Below, piece by piece: positions 1 through 11,094 of a stretch of 64,000 bases of DNA. The stretch's first letter is position 1; each line of letters starts with the position of its first letter. Under the pieces are notes generated by a model that did not search any database, had not been told where the DNA came from, and saw only the letters and a list, made by a program, of their open reading frames with translations. Location: positions 62,001 to 126,000 of the forward strand of contig JACKQL020000028.1 of the NCBI GenBank assembly GCA_018296165.2, read 5' to 3'. The position numbers and the translations under genes were made by a program. This DNA is from Termitomyces sp. T153 (lineage: Eukaryota > Basidiomycota > Agaricomycetes > Agaricales > Lyophyllaceae).

Positions 1-456
1 GCCACAGATAACCCAAGGTACATACCAACATGATACGATCCCTGGATCAATTCGATCCTAGTCGGACGTACGTAGATACAGAATGATTTTATTCAGTGGG
101 AACCCTCGGAAGTCGTGACTACCATATGATCATCGACCATCGAGGATGGGCCGTTGCGGCGCACGGCAAGTCCGAGGTCTACTAGATCGACTCATCAATC
201 TGATTTGAATACAATGCTTATAGTATATTCAATGTATATACATTATAAGTGACTACAAATGATACATAATATGTTTATATACAGGTTTCCTTGTATTTGA
301 CTGTTAGATTTACATGTTTGGACTATTGTCCAGATGCCAGATCTTCAGATCCCAGTCCACGATTTCACACGAATATAATTACGTAAACAGTCACCGGAGC
401 GATAGATTATAAATCGATCAAATTTACGTTGCCTACATACACCCGATCATAACCAA
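1..456. other. Left flank, no gene recognised
   Basis: I see no coding region, RNA gene or clear repeat here. The stretch is AT-rich around 200-300 and ends immediately before the hairpin that marks the 3' end of the first Helitron-like element. Confidence 0.5.
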
Positions 457-498
457 CGAGCTACGGTCCGTGCCTTTGGTACGGGCCTGTAGCTCTTG
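457..498. repeat. Terminal hairpin of Helitron A
   Basis: An imperfect palindrome: GAGCTAC, then a GC-rich inner stem (GGTCCGTGCC / GGTACGGGCC around TTT), then TGTAGCTC. The same structure begins at 4077. Helitrons carry a hairpin close to the 3' terminus, which fits the minus-strand orientation of this element. Confidence 0.75.
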
Positions 499-499
499 C

Positions 500-895
500 T
501 TCATCCCAGACCCAACCTCACTTCATTCGGTTAGGTCCTTGATATTCTACTCAATGCTTAGTGCCAGACCCAACCTCACTTTATTCAGTTAGGTCCTTGA
601 TATTCTACTCAATGCTATGTCCCAGACCCAACCTCACTTCATTTGGTTAGGTCTTTGTATTTCAAACTTAATGCTTCATCCCAGATCCAACCTCACTTTG
701 TTTGGTTAGGTCTTTGTATTTCAAACTCAATGCTTCATCCTAGACCCAACCTCACTTTGTTTGGTTAGATCCTTGTATTTCAAACTCAATGCTAAGTCCC
801 AGACCTGTTTGGTTAGGTCTTTGTATTTCTAACTCAATACTAAGTCTCAGACCTGTTTGGTTAGGACTTTGCATCTTTTTAACTCATGCTGACAT
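500..895. repeat. Sub-terminal tandem repeat array, about 60-bp unit
   Basis: About six to seven degenerate units with the core CCAGACCCAACCTCAC, a GGTTAGGTC block, and a spacer ending in CTCAATGCT. The units shorten and diverge toward 895. The same array occupies 4125-4640 in element B, so it belongs to the element rather than to the locus. Confidence 0.85.
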
Positions 896-1159
896 CCAGA
901 CTTAACTTTACTTCATTCAATTTACTTAGTATTACTTTTCTGTTACAATTCAGTGCTGAGATATTATATACAAACCAATCATATATCTATATTACATTAT
1001 CAAGAAATCACTACAGTCCACTGGTCTATATTGAAAAGTTAAAGATTATAAAAGTTAGTACTAACAAAGTAAATGTATAGACTGTCACACTTACATTTGT
1101 AAACTATTGAGAATATCTATACTACATTGTCAACTCATATACATTAGGTGCTGAAATTC

Positions 1160-2670
1160 ACAGAGATTAGCAATTTGATGTTTCAATCTATCAAAAGTTA
1201 CACTTACATTTGTAAACCATTCAGGATTTCTTGATAAACAATATTTGCAGTCTTTCTTGATGTATTTTCCAAATCCAAAATGACTTTGATACAATCTCCT
1301 GATGTGCATTGAGAAAGTGCAACATAAAGTTGGCCATGTGCAAAAACTCCTGATTGTCAGTCCCATTCAACATGCTTGACTGATTGACCCTGAGACTTGT
1401 TGATTGTTATAGCAAAGGCCAATCAAACTGGAAATTGTCTCCTGCACAATGGGATTGGCAAATCCTCTTCAGAGACATCCATGTTGATTCTTGAAATCAA
1501 AACAATTGATCCTGCAAACTTGGCATCTCCACTGATGATCTGACATCTGAGAACTCTAGTGCTGATGTGGGTGACAATCATTCCTGTCCCATTGCAAAGT
1601 TCTTTAGTTATATTCAGATTCCTGAGCAGCATGACAGAAACACCAATCTTCAGAGCCAATTTAGCTAAAGGCAAATTACTGGCTTTCAAAGAGTTGAGGG
1701 ATTCCATTGGATACAATGTCAGGTCATTAACATTTCCATCATTAGACATGACAGAGTCTGCACTCTGCATAACCTTTTCTTCTCCTGGATATCTCTGCAG
1801 AACTTCTGAGTTGATATCCTCTATATCAGAGTTCTTGCCAGAAAGAATGGTTCAGTCCAGGTAATACTGATCGTCTTGATAGTGATTAATATGAGGATAA
1901 GTGGAAGAGATTAATCCTGTGATAGAATTGTCATCACAGATCATAGTTGCAGGAAGTTGTACTGTTTCTCCAGGCCCAAGATTTTTTCCAGCACCAACAT
2001 CTAATAACCATGCTGCATGAGCAGCATTATCAGTAGTCTGATCTAATCTCATGTTTTGAACCAAGTAGTGAACTTGAATCTGACCCCAAAGTCTTCCTCT
2101 TTTGAGTGAAGCAGCAATCATCTGCTGCCTGAGTCCCCATTGAATAAATGGAAGAGTTTGCTAAAAATTGCCTCCAAACACCACAGTCACTTCACCAAAA
2201 GGCACATCCTTTTCCAGGATGTCTCTGAACCCTCAATCCTCATAGTCAATGGCATTTTTGTGTTGCATTGGGACTTCATCCCAGATGACAACTTTGGTCT
2301 GGAGTAAGAGTTGAGATAACTTAGTTCCTCTTTTGATATTGGCAATGGATGTATCCAGAGCAGGAATGGGGATTTTGAACCTTGAATGTGCAGTTCTACC
2401 ACCCTCCAGCAATAAGGCAGCAATCCCAGATGATGCTACACATAATGCCACATCTCCATTGGACCAAACAGCAGAAGCCAAAGTGTTGCACACAAATGTT
2501 TTGCCACATCCACCTGCACTGTGAATGAATATCATCTTGCCCAAGTTGCTGTCCACAGAGTCCATAACTTCATTGAAGGCTCCCAGTTGTTCACCATTAA
2601 ACCTGGCCTTGTTTTCATCCACCCTTCTCTTCAACTCCTCAACATCATAATCTGTTTCTTCTTGCAAAAG
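1160..2670 (-). pseudogene. Helitron-type Pif1 helicase, broken
   Basis: Minus-strand pieces in several frames give a Pif1/Helitron helicase in order. Near the start is the Walker A motif AGGCGKT, followed by Walker B VVIWDE (ORF 2667-2233). Next comes a block with NMRL and AAWLLDVGAGKNLGPGE (ORF 2121-1852). Then comes a C-terminal block with YPMESLNSL, LALKIGVSVMLLRNL and LCNGTG (ORF 1770-1423). It ends with motif V-like AITINKSQGQS and motif VI-like GQLYVALSQ near 1420-1300. In Helitrons this domain unwinds DNA during rolling-circle transposition. Frameshifts and stops separate the blocks, so no full product can be made. No HUH nuclease domain precedes it. Confidence 0.85.
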
Positions 2671-2819
2671 CCTATTTCCTGAAATCGTTTGATCAGTATC
2701 AATGTCAACTATTCATACAATGTCCAACTTGCCTGGAATCACATTCCAAACTTGTTGGGGTTCTGGCATATTGGGAAAGTCTTGAAGAGTCTTGCCAAAA
2801 TTCTTCAGATTGTCATTGA

Positions 2820-3599
2820 TCAGATAAAGGCCATAGTTTGCTCTTCTAATACAGCCAATGCTTGTTCATGTCTGATCTGGTAGTTTGCCATCTCCTGAGC
2901 AACATTAGGAGCAGGGGGAGGTGGAGCAGGTCTGATTCTTCTAAGTGCAGGAGCAGGTAGAAGAGGCACCATTCTGGATATAGGATGCTGTAAAGAAGCA
3001 TTCCATCCTTCAGGCAAAATAATTTGAGGAATGATCACTGTAGGTTGAGCAATAGTGGGCTGATTGAGCCTATTGTCCCTTCCATATACAGCAGATAGAG
3101 ATGGCATCATGATGGGCATAGAATTCTCCATAGGAACTTTTCTCACTCTTCTAAGTGGAGGAGCAGGTGGAGGAGGCACCATTCTAGAAATGGGATTCTG
3201 TAAAGGAGCATCCCATCCTTCAGGCAAAACAGTTTCAGGGATCACTATGGAAAATGGATCAGCAGCAGCAACTGGCTGCCTAATAGGTCTTCCTGAAGAG
3301 CTAGAAGTGGTGGCTATAGCTTAGTGATTAAGCCTCAAACCCTCAGATCCCATACCCCCAGATCCCATAGATTGATTAATACCCCCAGTTCCCATACCCC
3401 CAGGCCCAAATTGAAGTGGTGGAACAACCACAGTATTGATCTGTTCCAAAGATCTATTGTTTCTATTTGCTTGATGATTGTCAGGATCTGTCATTTGTAA
3501 CTGTTCAAGTCTCCTTTGATTCCTAGCTTGTTGCCTTTGGCTTTCAGGAGTAGTAGGTGGTTGCCTATAACATCCATTGTTAAGCAATTTAACAGTCAA
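2820..3599 (-). pseudogene. Pro/Gln-rich Helitron A protein of unknown function
   Basis: A minus-strand ORF begins at 3599 with a Gln/Arg-rich stretch (PESQRQQARNQRRLEQLQ), then a Gly/Met low-complexity part, and stops near 3321. After the stop a second ORF (3245-2820) continues the same protein, judging by element B, where the two parts are joined in one frame. The second part holds two copies of a short Pro-rich unit built around LPEGWxAxLQxPISRMVP. I do not recognise a domain. It lies directly upstream of the helicase in the same orientation, so it may be the degraded N-terminal part of the element's protein or a separate accessory ORF. Confidence 0.6.
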
Positions 3600-4124
3600 A
3601 AACCATCAAAATTGACTTGCATGATGAGATATTTGATGTATCAATAGCTCAATGTGGTTAAGGAGTTACTAATAAGCTTGTTAGTCAACATCAATCAATC
3701 AATAGATGTGACCAAACATACTTTGTCATGTGGTCTCCTTTCCACAACTTCAGAAATGCCCATTGTTTAGTCATGTTGTGTCAAAAAATGTGTGAGGCAT
3801 GAAAAACAGTGTCCACTAAATCACATTTGGCCTGTTTCACATGTGCAGGCTATTTGGCATGTTTCACACATGGTCAAAAGATAGTATATATTTAGTAAAG
3901 TTGTATACTATAATTTTTTTTGGAAAAAACCTGTTCCAAGTGTGAAAAACAGCCAAGCTGCCCAAAAAGGAAGGTTCTTGGTCAGCAGCTGACAAATTTT
4001 AGTCAGCACAATCCAAAGTCATTGCATATATTGAGTGCACAGCCACTTTCCCAGGAGTCATCCCATATATTATAGACGAGCTACGCCCCGTGCCTTTGGC
4101 ACGGGCCTGTAGCTCTTGCTTCAT

Positions 4125-4640
4125 CCCAGACCCAACCTCACTTCGTTCGGTTAGGTCCTCGATATTCTACTCAATGCTTCATCCCAGACCCACCCTCACT
4201 TCGTTCAGTTAGGTCCTTGTAATTCAAACTTAATGCTTCATCCCAGACCCAACCTCACTTCGTTCGGTTAGGTCCTTGTAATTCAGACTTTATGCTTCAT
4301 CCCAGACCCAACCTCACTTCGTTCGGTTAGGTCCTTGTAATTCAGACTTAATGCTTCATCCCAGACCCAACCTCACTTTGTTCGGTTAGGTCTTTGTATT
4401 TCAAACTTAATGCTAATTCCCAGACCCAACTTCACTTCGTTCGGTTAGGTCTTTGTATTTTGTCAACTCAATGCTAAATCCCAGACACAACCTCACTTCA
4501 TTATATTCTACTCAATGCTAAGTCCCAGATCCAACCTCACTTCATTATATTCTACTCAATGCTAAGTCCCAGATCCAACCTCATTTTATTTGGTTAGGTC
4601 CTTGTATTTCAAACTCAATGCTAAGTTCCAGAACTACTGA
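4125..4640. repeat. Sub-terminal tandem repeat array of Helitron B
   Basis: Same 55-65 bp unit as at 500-895 (core CCAGACCCAACCTCAC ... GGTTAGGTC), about eight copies, with more CpG (TTCGTTCGG) than in element A. That suggests element B is less decayed. Confidence 0.85.
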
Positions 4641-4998
4641 GAATATCTATACTACACTATCAACCCATATACATTAGGTGCTGAAATTCACAGAGGTTAG
4701 CAATTTGGTGTTTGAAAGAGATCTACCTTAAAAGCAGAAAGCCAATAACTGTTTAGAAAAGAAAATGGATAATACTTGAATTAGTTCTCAGACAAATATA
4801 AAAAAAGCATACCTGCAAAGCTACTGAACACTCAGAAAGGGAGCCTAATGAAGAATGTAGTGAAGTCTGATCTCAGCCATGATTAGTCCATAAAAGTTAC
4901 ATTCAGCTTTAATATAGAAACAACCACCAAAATCAGCCATTGGACAATTAAGCAAAGAAAAGAAAACCCACCCAAAAGAAGAGAAAGCTACTCAATGC

Positions 4999-5391
4999 TC
5001 AGAAAAAGCCTGAAGAAGGATGCAATAGTTTCTGCAAGGGAGCATCCCACCCTTCAGGCAAAACAGTTTCTGGAATAACCATAAAAAATGGATCAGCAGC
5101 AGCAGCTGCCTGCCTAATAGGTCTTCCCAAAGAGCCAGAAGCAGTGGCTATAGGTCTCAAACCCCCAGTTCCCATAGATTGATTGATACCCCCAGGCCCC
5201 AATTGAAGTGGTGGGACAACTACAGTATTGATCTGTTCCAAAGATCTATTGTTTCTATTTGCTCGACGATCATCAGAATCTGTCATTTGTAATTGTTCAA
5301 GTCTCCTTTGAATCCTAGCTTGTTGCCTTTGGCTTTCTGGAGTAGTAGGTGGTTGCCTGAAACACCCATTGTTAAGCATTTTAATAGTCAA
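4999..5391 (-). CDS. Hypothetical Pro/Gln-rich Helitron protein, 130 codons
   Basis: An uninterrupted minus-strand ORF starting at 5391. It begins MTIKMLNNG, runs through a Gln/Arg-rich helix-like segment (QRQQARIQRRLEQLQ), a PPLQLGPGG stretch and a short Ala run, and ends shortly after LPEGWDAPLQ. It matches the ORF pieces at 3599-3321 and 3245-2820 of element A, but is cut short where the internal deletion begins. The common start suggests that the ATG at 5391 is real. The function is unknown; conservation between the two copies says only that it belongs to the element. Confidence 0.5.
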   Translation of the reverse strand: MTIKMLNNGCFRQPPTTPESQRQQARIQRRLEQLQMTDSDDRRANRNNRSLEQINTVVVPPLQLGPGGINQSMGTGGLRPIATASGSLGRPIRQAAAAADPFFMVIPETVLPEGWDAPLQKLLHPSSGFF

Positions 5392-5648
5392 AAACCATTA
5401 AAATTGACTTGCATGATGAGATATTTGATAGATCAATAGCTCAATGTGGTTAAGGAGTTACTAATAAGCTTGTTAGTCAACATCAATCAAAAGCTGTTTA
5501 CTGTAATTTATTTTGAGAAAAAACCTGTTCCAAGTGTGAAAAACAGCCAAGTTACCCAAAAAGGAAGGTTCTTGGTCAGCCTTACTAAGCAGAAAAGTCG
5601 TCGCATAGGTGCAGCCACATTCCCATGGGTCGTCCCATATATTATAGA

Positions 5649-6750
5649 TTATGCAAATGATCAATAACAACTATACCATGTATGCTGGGGTAAACTGACA
5701 TATCAAATTACAGCAACATAAAGACATAGCATATGATAGTAAATTGAATGATGAAGAACCTTTAGATTCAATCTGCTCTTACATACACTGCAATGGTCAA
5801 ACCTTTTGATAGGCATATTGACAAGTCCATACTTTCTACAGGGTCTGTTTCTTCTCACATTTGGTAACCCATTAATAGACCATCATGGAACCATACCTCA
5901 CCATCATCTGATATATATCTACTTGTAAAGTGATTATTTCCATAATAAATGACATTTTTCATTTCATATTTGTAATGACTAGCTTTATCCACTCACATCA
6001 TTTATCTGCACAGATACAGACAGAATGTTGAGATATAATATATGCAGTGCATGCACAAATTGGAACACCCTGACCAGTTTATGACCACATTCCTGCATTG
6101 TGATGCAGTATGCAGCCAGAACCTTTCCATATGATCCTTGATTAATTGATGCTCTAATGTTAGCACAACCATGCAGGAATTTGACTGTGCAGCACTCCCT
6201 GTGCTGTTTTGGACATGTTGTGAATGAATCCAGTATTACTTCTCTGTTCATAGATAGTTCACTGCCTAATGCATGTACATATGTATATTCCTCAAAAAGA
6301 AACATAGAATGGTTTTTGGAGTTCAGAGTAGTTCTCAGCTATTCTCTGCATTCCTCAAGTGCTTTGTGATCTCCAAGACTGATTTTTGAGAATTCTTTCA
6401 CAAAATGTTTACACATATATAGACTTATATTGCTCACATTGAAAGACCATTCTGCAGGATCTTCCATACACAGGTTATACAGTATTGAGATGACAGATTT
6501 ATATGCACAGCTGTTCATTTTTCAATTACAGGCAAATGGGACACAGGATGCATAGGTTAATGAGGAGAAAGCTTCTGTACAGGTCAGACATATATGCTTA
6601 CTCAATTGAAAATCATTTTCATTGTTGTTCTTACATTTTAGAGGGTTGACATGATGGTCTGAATATATCTTTGCACCTTGAGTGGGGAAAAATACACTGC
6701 TAGACTGGATAGGTGATTGGTTAATTTTTATTAGACACTATTTGCCACAT
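5649..6750. other. Unassigned stretch
   Basis: No feature that I can name. A minus-strand open stretch at 6305-5985 (Cys-containing) lies downstream of the helicase fragment and may be mobile-element derived, but I see no motif that identifies it. Confidence 0.4.
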
Positions 6751-6755
6751 AATGT

Positions 6756-7750
6756 CTATAAATCCCAAAGTATCAAAAGAGTCACTTTTGACCAGCAGAG
6801 TGCAGGATGAAAATTGGGAGATGTGCAAGATTTGCTCTGGCACTTATGGAAAGAACTTATCAAGTCTGAACACCTGGGCATGTTGTTCAGTCCTTCTGGT
6901 AACTTCTCTATGTATTGCAGGTGTATCATTTCATTACAAAGCTCTAGTTCCTTGAATTCTTGCCATAGTGCCCCACTAGCTTTTCTTTGAATCATGTGCC
7001 TGTCAAATATTCTGATAATAAGAGTGCCATCTGCCATTGTGCTTTGAGACAGAGCAGTATAGTATGCCTGAGGCAATTGACAATTGAACAGATCTACCTG
7101 AGTAAATGGTCTAGTCTTACCTTGGCTTGCATAATCTGTTATAGCATAGTTTACAAGAACTTTGACTGTGACCTCAATATACAAATTTTCTGATTGTTTG
7201 GTAAACCACATTCTGTAAACATGGATGTTTGAGAAATAGGAACAACATTTTCAGGTAAGCCTTCAGTCTGCATGGTGTGAGGTAGTACCTTAAGCTTCAC
7301 AAAAAGTGTATCTAGCATGTATTGACTTGAGAAACCCACACAGGACTTCCATTCATATACATCACCTTCTTGATCATTTGTGATATATAATTACATTGTT
7401 AGATTTGTTTTTATTATGATGGGTAGCCCAATGCATAAAGATAACTTAGCAGCAATTTGATTAGTTGTGGATGAAGGAGGTTGTTCCCATATTTCTTTGT
7501 GAATGGATGGTGGAATAAATTTTGACTTGCCAGTATGACCATTGCTTTTCAGCATTCCACTCACATTGTCATCCTGTTTTTCAGAGATAGTATCTTCACT
7601 GAAGAAATCTATGAGTTGTTGCCCACTTTCTAATGCAAAAAAAGCACTTCTATGCATGTTAATTGCATCCTTATTAATGTTATGGGCAGTAATTATCAAT
7701 ACATTACAGAAAACAGGATCAACTACACTAATATTAGGATTCAAAGACAC
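6756..7750 (-). pseudogene. Pif1-like helicase C-terminal part, broken
   Basis: Three minus-strand pieces, in order. ORF 7750-7391 contains a segment ending KLSLCIGLPIIIKTN, resembling the conserved ligand block before helicase motif V. ORF 7339-7151 has LDTLFVKL and GLPENVVP. ORF 7211-6756 has NYAITDYASQGKTRP, QAYYTALSQS and a C-terminal ALWQEFKELEL. These blocks are typical of the large Pif1-like helicases that are abundant in Agaricomycete genomes and found in Helitron-like elements. The N-terminal ATPase half is missing and frameshifts divide the rest. It is distinct from the helicase at 1160-2670, so it comes from a different family. Confidence 0.7.
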
Positions 7751-8119
7751 ACAACATGATTGCAGGAATCATATGTCATTGTTAGTGCATGTGCAATATT
7801 TCAGGTTGATCAGAGACATCTTCAGTGTTCTATCTTCATCCATAAATTTAGCTTGTAGTCATGAACATGGCCATATTGTGAAGCTGTCTGGAGTGAACTT
7901 CAAAATAAGACAAATGAAAACATATACACATTATGAAGCTGTCCTAAGAAATACAAAATAAGACAAATTGAAATCACATTTCTAGGTACTAGGAGATATT
8001 ATCTGTAGTTATGCCTAGTCCCAAATAGAACCACTACAGATAAAGAAAGAAAACAAAAATGTTAAAGAATGTTAAAGAATTACATAACAAATTAAAAAAA
8101 AAACACAAATTATGTTGTT

Positions 8120-8330
8120 CATTGGCTGGTGGTAATAGCCAAAGGGCAAAGCTGGAAGGGAGCAATATTTGAGGACAAGGATACCTGGTCAGAGTAGGTC
8201 ATAAGGTCATGTGGTGTTCATTTTCATTCATTCATTAGCCAGTTGCATTAGCCAGTGGTAATAGCTGAAAGGCATAGCTGGAAGGGAATGAAAATCAAGG
8301 ACAAGGAAAGGATACCTGATCAGACAACAA
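8120..8330. repeat. Imperfect tandem duplication, about 80 bp
   Basis: 8120-8196 and 8246-8330 share ATTGGCTGGTGGTAATAGC / ATTAGCCAGTGGTAATAGC, followed by AAGCTGGAAGGGA, GGACAAGG and GATACCTG. The function is unknown. Confidence 0.6.
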
Positions 8331-8574
8331 TCAAATCAAAATCATGTGCTTAATAATATTATGTGGGAGCAAACATTGAAAACAAAATATAGCAGTTGAA
8401 GAGGGAGTAAAGCCTTGGCTACTTCATAGACCTCAGAATAAGTATGGATAATTCTATCTGTAAATTTCTCTCCAAACAATTGCTGGGTTTCACCAATAAA
8501 AAATTGTGTTTGTGTAGACTATATTTGTAATAAACTTGTTAAGCCCTCAAAACAGTACAAGGGACAGAAATAAA

Positions 8575-10710
8575 CTGTTGAGACTTCCAAGGAGTTCACA
8601 AATAGAAGGAGGTACAGTCTTTTCTGGGGTTTGGTAACTTCTACCACCAGTTCATTGACAACTATTCCAGAATCACAAAACTTCTCAACCAACTCACCCA
8701 GAAGGACACCCTCTGGGACTGGGATAGCAAGTGCCAAAGTGTATTGACCCTCTTCAAAAAGACCTTCACCTCTACCCTAATCCTCCACCACTTTGACCCT
8801 ACCCTGCCTATTGTACTTGAATGTGATGCCTCTGACTATGCCATTGCCAACATACTCTCTCAGATGGACTCTGGCAGTAAGGACCTCTGCCCCATTGCCT
8901 TCTACACCTGCTCAATGATCTCTATGGAGCTCAACTATGACATCTACAACAAAGAACTCCTTGCCATCATCAAAGCCTTTTGGCAGTGGAGGGTCTACCT
9001 CAAAGGAGCCCTGCACCACATTCAAGTCTACTCTGACCAGAACAACTTCCAATACTTCACCACCACCAAACAGCTCAACCACTGACAAGCTCACTAGTCC
9101 AAAACCCCCTCTGAATATAACTTCACCATTCACTACCACCTCAGTTGACTTGGCACAAAACCTGACACCCTTATCTGGGAATCCAACATGTATCCAAAGA
9201 AGTCATTTGAGGCTGAGCAGAATGCATTCAACCATCGAGTAGTAATTCCCTCTGAGCATTTACATGCCATGCTAATTATAAATGAAGGAGGGATCCTCCA
9301 CCAAATACAAAAGGCACCTCTAGACACCTTCTTCACTCAGCACAACCTCTGGAATAACTCCACCAACAAGTTAGCAACTAACCAAACCTTCATGCTGTCT
9401 CCAGACCATTAACTCCTACTCTGGGAAGGACAAATCTATGCCCCAGACCACAAGTCCCTTTGCCTTGACATACTCTGGCAGCACTACAACCATATACTCT
9501 GGGGAGACTTAGGAATTTGTACCAACTCATCTCCTGGACTTAATTTTGGCTAGGAATGAAGAAGGACATCACATGGTATTCAGGCCTGCAAACCATGCCT
9601 CCAGGCCAAAGTACCTGCCACTGCCCCTATAGCTTGTTGAAGCCCCTCCCAATTGGTCACTGCCCCTAGTCCTCAATCTTGATGGACCACATTGTCAAGC
9701 TCCCTGAGTCCAAAGGCTTCAATGCAATCCTTGTTGTTGTTTGCTAACTCACTAAGCAAGCTCTCTTCATCTCCTGCTGCACCACTAACAATGCTCCAAG
9801 TTTGCCAAACTATTCCTCAACCACATCTTCTCCAAGCATGGACTCCTAGATGACATCATCTCCAACTGTGGCCCTCTGTTTGTCTCCTGGTTTTAGCAGT
9901 CATTATGCAAGGCCCTAGAAATAAAAACCAACCTGTCCACCACCTACCATCCAGAGACCAACATGCAGACTGAATGAGTAAACCAGACTTTAGAACAGTA
10001 TCTCTGCCTCTACATTAATTATTTACAGAATGACTGGCATGCATAACTCTCCCTCACTGAGTTTACTTACAACAACACCTCCCATTTTGCCACCAGAGTC
10101 TCTCCCTTCTATGCCAACAAAGGCTACAACCCCCAGCTCACTCTGTTGCTCAAGGATATCCCCTCCCACATTGCCCATGAAGTTGCTGAAGACCTCCAGT
10201 CCCTCCACTAGTTTTTCTGAGACAAAATCAACACTGCCAACCAAGCCTATTCCAAGCATGCTGACACTCAATGTGACCCTACCCCTGACTGAACTCCCAG
10301 CACTCTAGTATGGCTCAACCAATGCAACTTCAAGACATAGAGGCTCTCTATCAAGCTTGACCACAAGTGACTGGGCCCCTTCAAGATCCTCTGGAAGGTC
10401 TTGACCCACATGTATAAGCTTGACCTACCTTCAGGCCTATGGGCCTCCACCTGGTCTTCCATGTCCACCTCCTTCAAAAGTATGCTCTGGACCCCTTTTC
10501 CAGACAATGCCCTAGCAGACTGCTGCCTATTGAAGTTGAGGATGATAACCACTACAAAGTCAACCACATCCTTGACTCCCACCTCATCTGCAGTTGACCC
10601 CACTACCTGGTCTATTGGAAGGGCTATAAATCTGAAGACAACACTTGGAAGCCCTGGAAAAACCTCTCTGGCACCAGCTACCACCAACTTCTATCATTGT
10701 GTTGTGTGAA
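8575..10710 (+). pseudogene. Ty3/Gypsy pol fragment: RT end, RNase H, integrase, chromodomain
   Basis: Reading starts abruptly in the RT connection (FLGFGNFYHQFIDNYS near 8620). It continues through RNase H (VLECDASDYAIA near 8815; YDIYNKELLAIIKAF near 8937), the integrase zinc-binding region and core (MDHIVKLPESKGFNAILVVV near 9680), the integrase C-terminus (NNTSHFATRVSPFYANKGYNPQL near 10070) and a chromodomain (VEDDNHYKVNHILDSHL ... YWKGYKSEDNTW, 10535-10650). Stops are frequent, many at former CGA or TGG codons, and CpG is scarce. The order RT-RNase H-IN-chromodomain defines a chromovirus. No LTR was found at either end, so it is a 5'-truncated relic. Confidence 0.9.
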
Positions 10711-11094
10711 ATGCATGCAGCATTGGGACAGCTTTAGCTTCAGAGTTTCTACTTTATTCTTTTTCTAGCTGCACTTCTCTGCATGGATATGATTTCCCAA
10801 ATGCATTCTCAGGGTTGAGGAGGCCCTTCTTGCCTGTCTTCAGTTTGGCTGAGCCTGAGCAGACATATACTCCAGCCTCAAATTTTGAGCTCACTGGAGA
10901 TGGAAGTCAATAGTCAAGGGACAGCTTTCTGAAATCCCAGTATGAGAGATGCTGTGGGTGAAATCTCCCAACCTTCGGGAACCCCACTATAACATGTGGC
11001 TGCTGGAGGAGTGCTTACAAAACTCCAGGACATCCACCAATGACACCCCACCAAGCCCTGAGACCCCTGAGACTAGCTGATACAGATGGCAGTA
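10711..11094. other. Unassigned GC-richer stretch
   Basis: This lies between the chromodomain and the transposase fragment. It could be what is left of the pol element's 3' end, but I could not match it to the LTRs in this window. Confidence 0.35.

Larger units (their letters stand above)
457..4076 (-). mobile_element. Helitron-like element A (helicase-bearing, degraded)
   Basis: The element reads on the minus strand. Its 5' end is placed at 4076, where the minus strand begins TCTATAATATATGGGA. The same end occurs at 5648 in element B, and beyond both points the two sequences stop resembling each other. The 3' end is placed at 457, next to a long hairpin with arms GAGCTAC and GTAGCTC around a GCCCGTGCC-type inner stem; the same hairpin closes element B at 4077. 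Inside are, in minus-strand order, a Pro/Gln-rich ORF (3599-2820), a Helitron-type Pif1 helicase (about 2670-1160) and sub-terminal tandem repeats (895-480). No HUH Rep nuclease was seen, and the canonical CTRR 3' end is absent, so a Helitron2/Helentron-like variant is possible. Boundaries come from comparing the two copies by eye. Confidence 0.7.
4077..5648 (-). mobile_element. Helitron-like element B (internally deleted, abuts element A)
   Basis: The 5' end at 5648 has the same minus-strand TCTATAATATATGGGA start as element A. The 3' end at 4077 has the same hairpin and is directly adjacent to base 4076, the 5' end of element A, with no spacer. Element B keeps the tandem repeats (4125-4640), about 80 bp matching the sequence downstream of the helicase in A (4630-4715 resembles 1105-1180) and the N-terminal Pro/Gln-rich ORF, but has no helicase. 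It is therefore a deletion derivative, presumably dependent on a helicase supplied in trans. Confidence 0.7.

Noticed and set aside
457..470. Canonical Helitron CTRR 3' end
   Set aside because: Looked for after the terminal hairpin in both copies and not found, so the call rests on the helicase, the TC 5' end and the hairpin.
500..895. Regular repeats that could suggest a CRISPR-like array
   Set aside because: The units are imperfect, have no constant repeat with unique spacers, and lie in a eukaryotic Helitron end; it is a tandem repeat.
5985..6369. Overlapping ORFs on both strands near 6100-6300
   Set aside because: Neither reading shows a domain that I can name; kept only as unassigned sequence.
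8912..9242. ORFs in other frames across the Gypsy RNase H region
   Set aside because: The RNase H motifs read in one frame only; the others are shadows.
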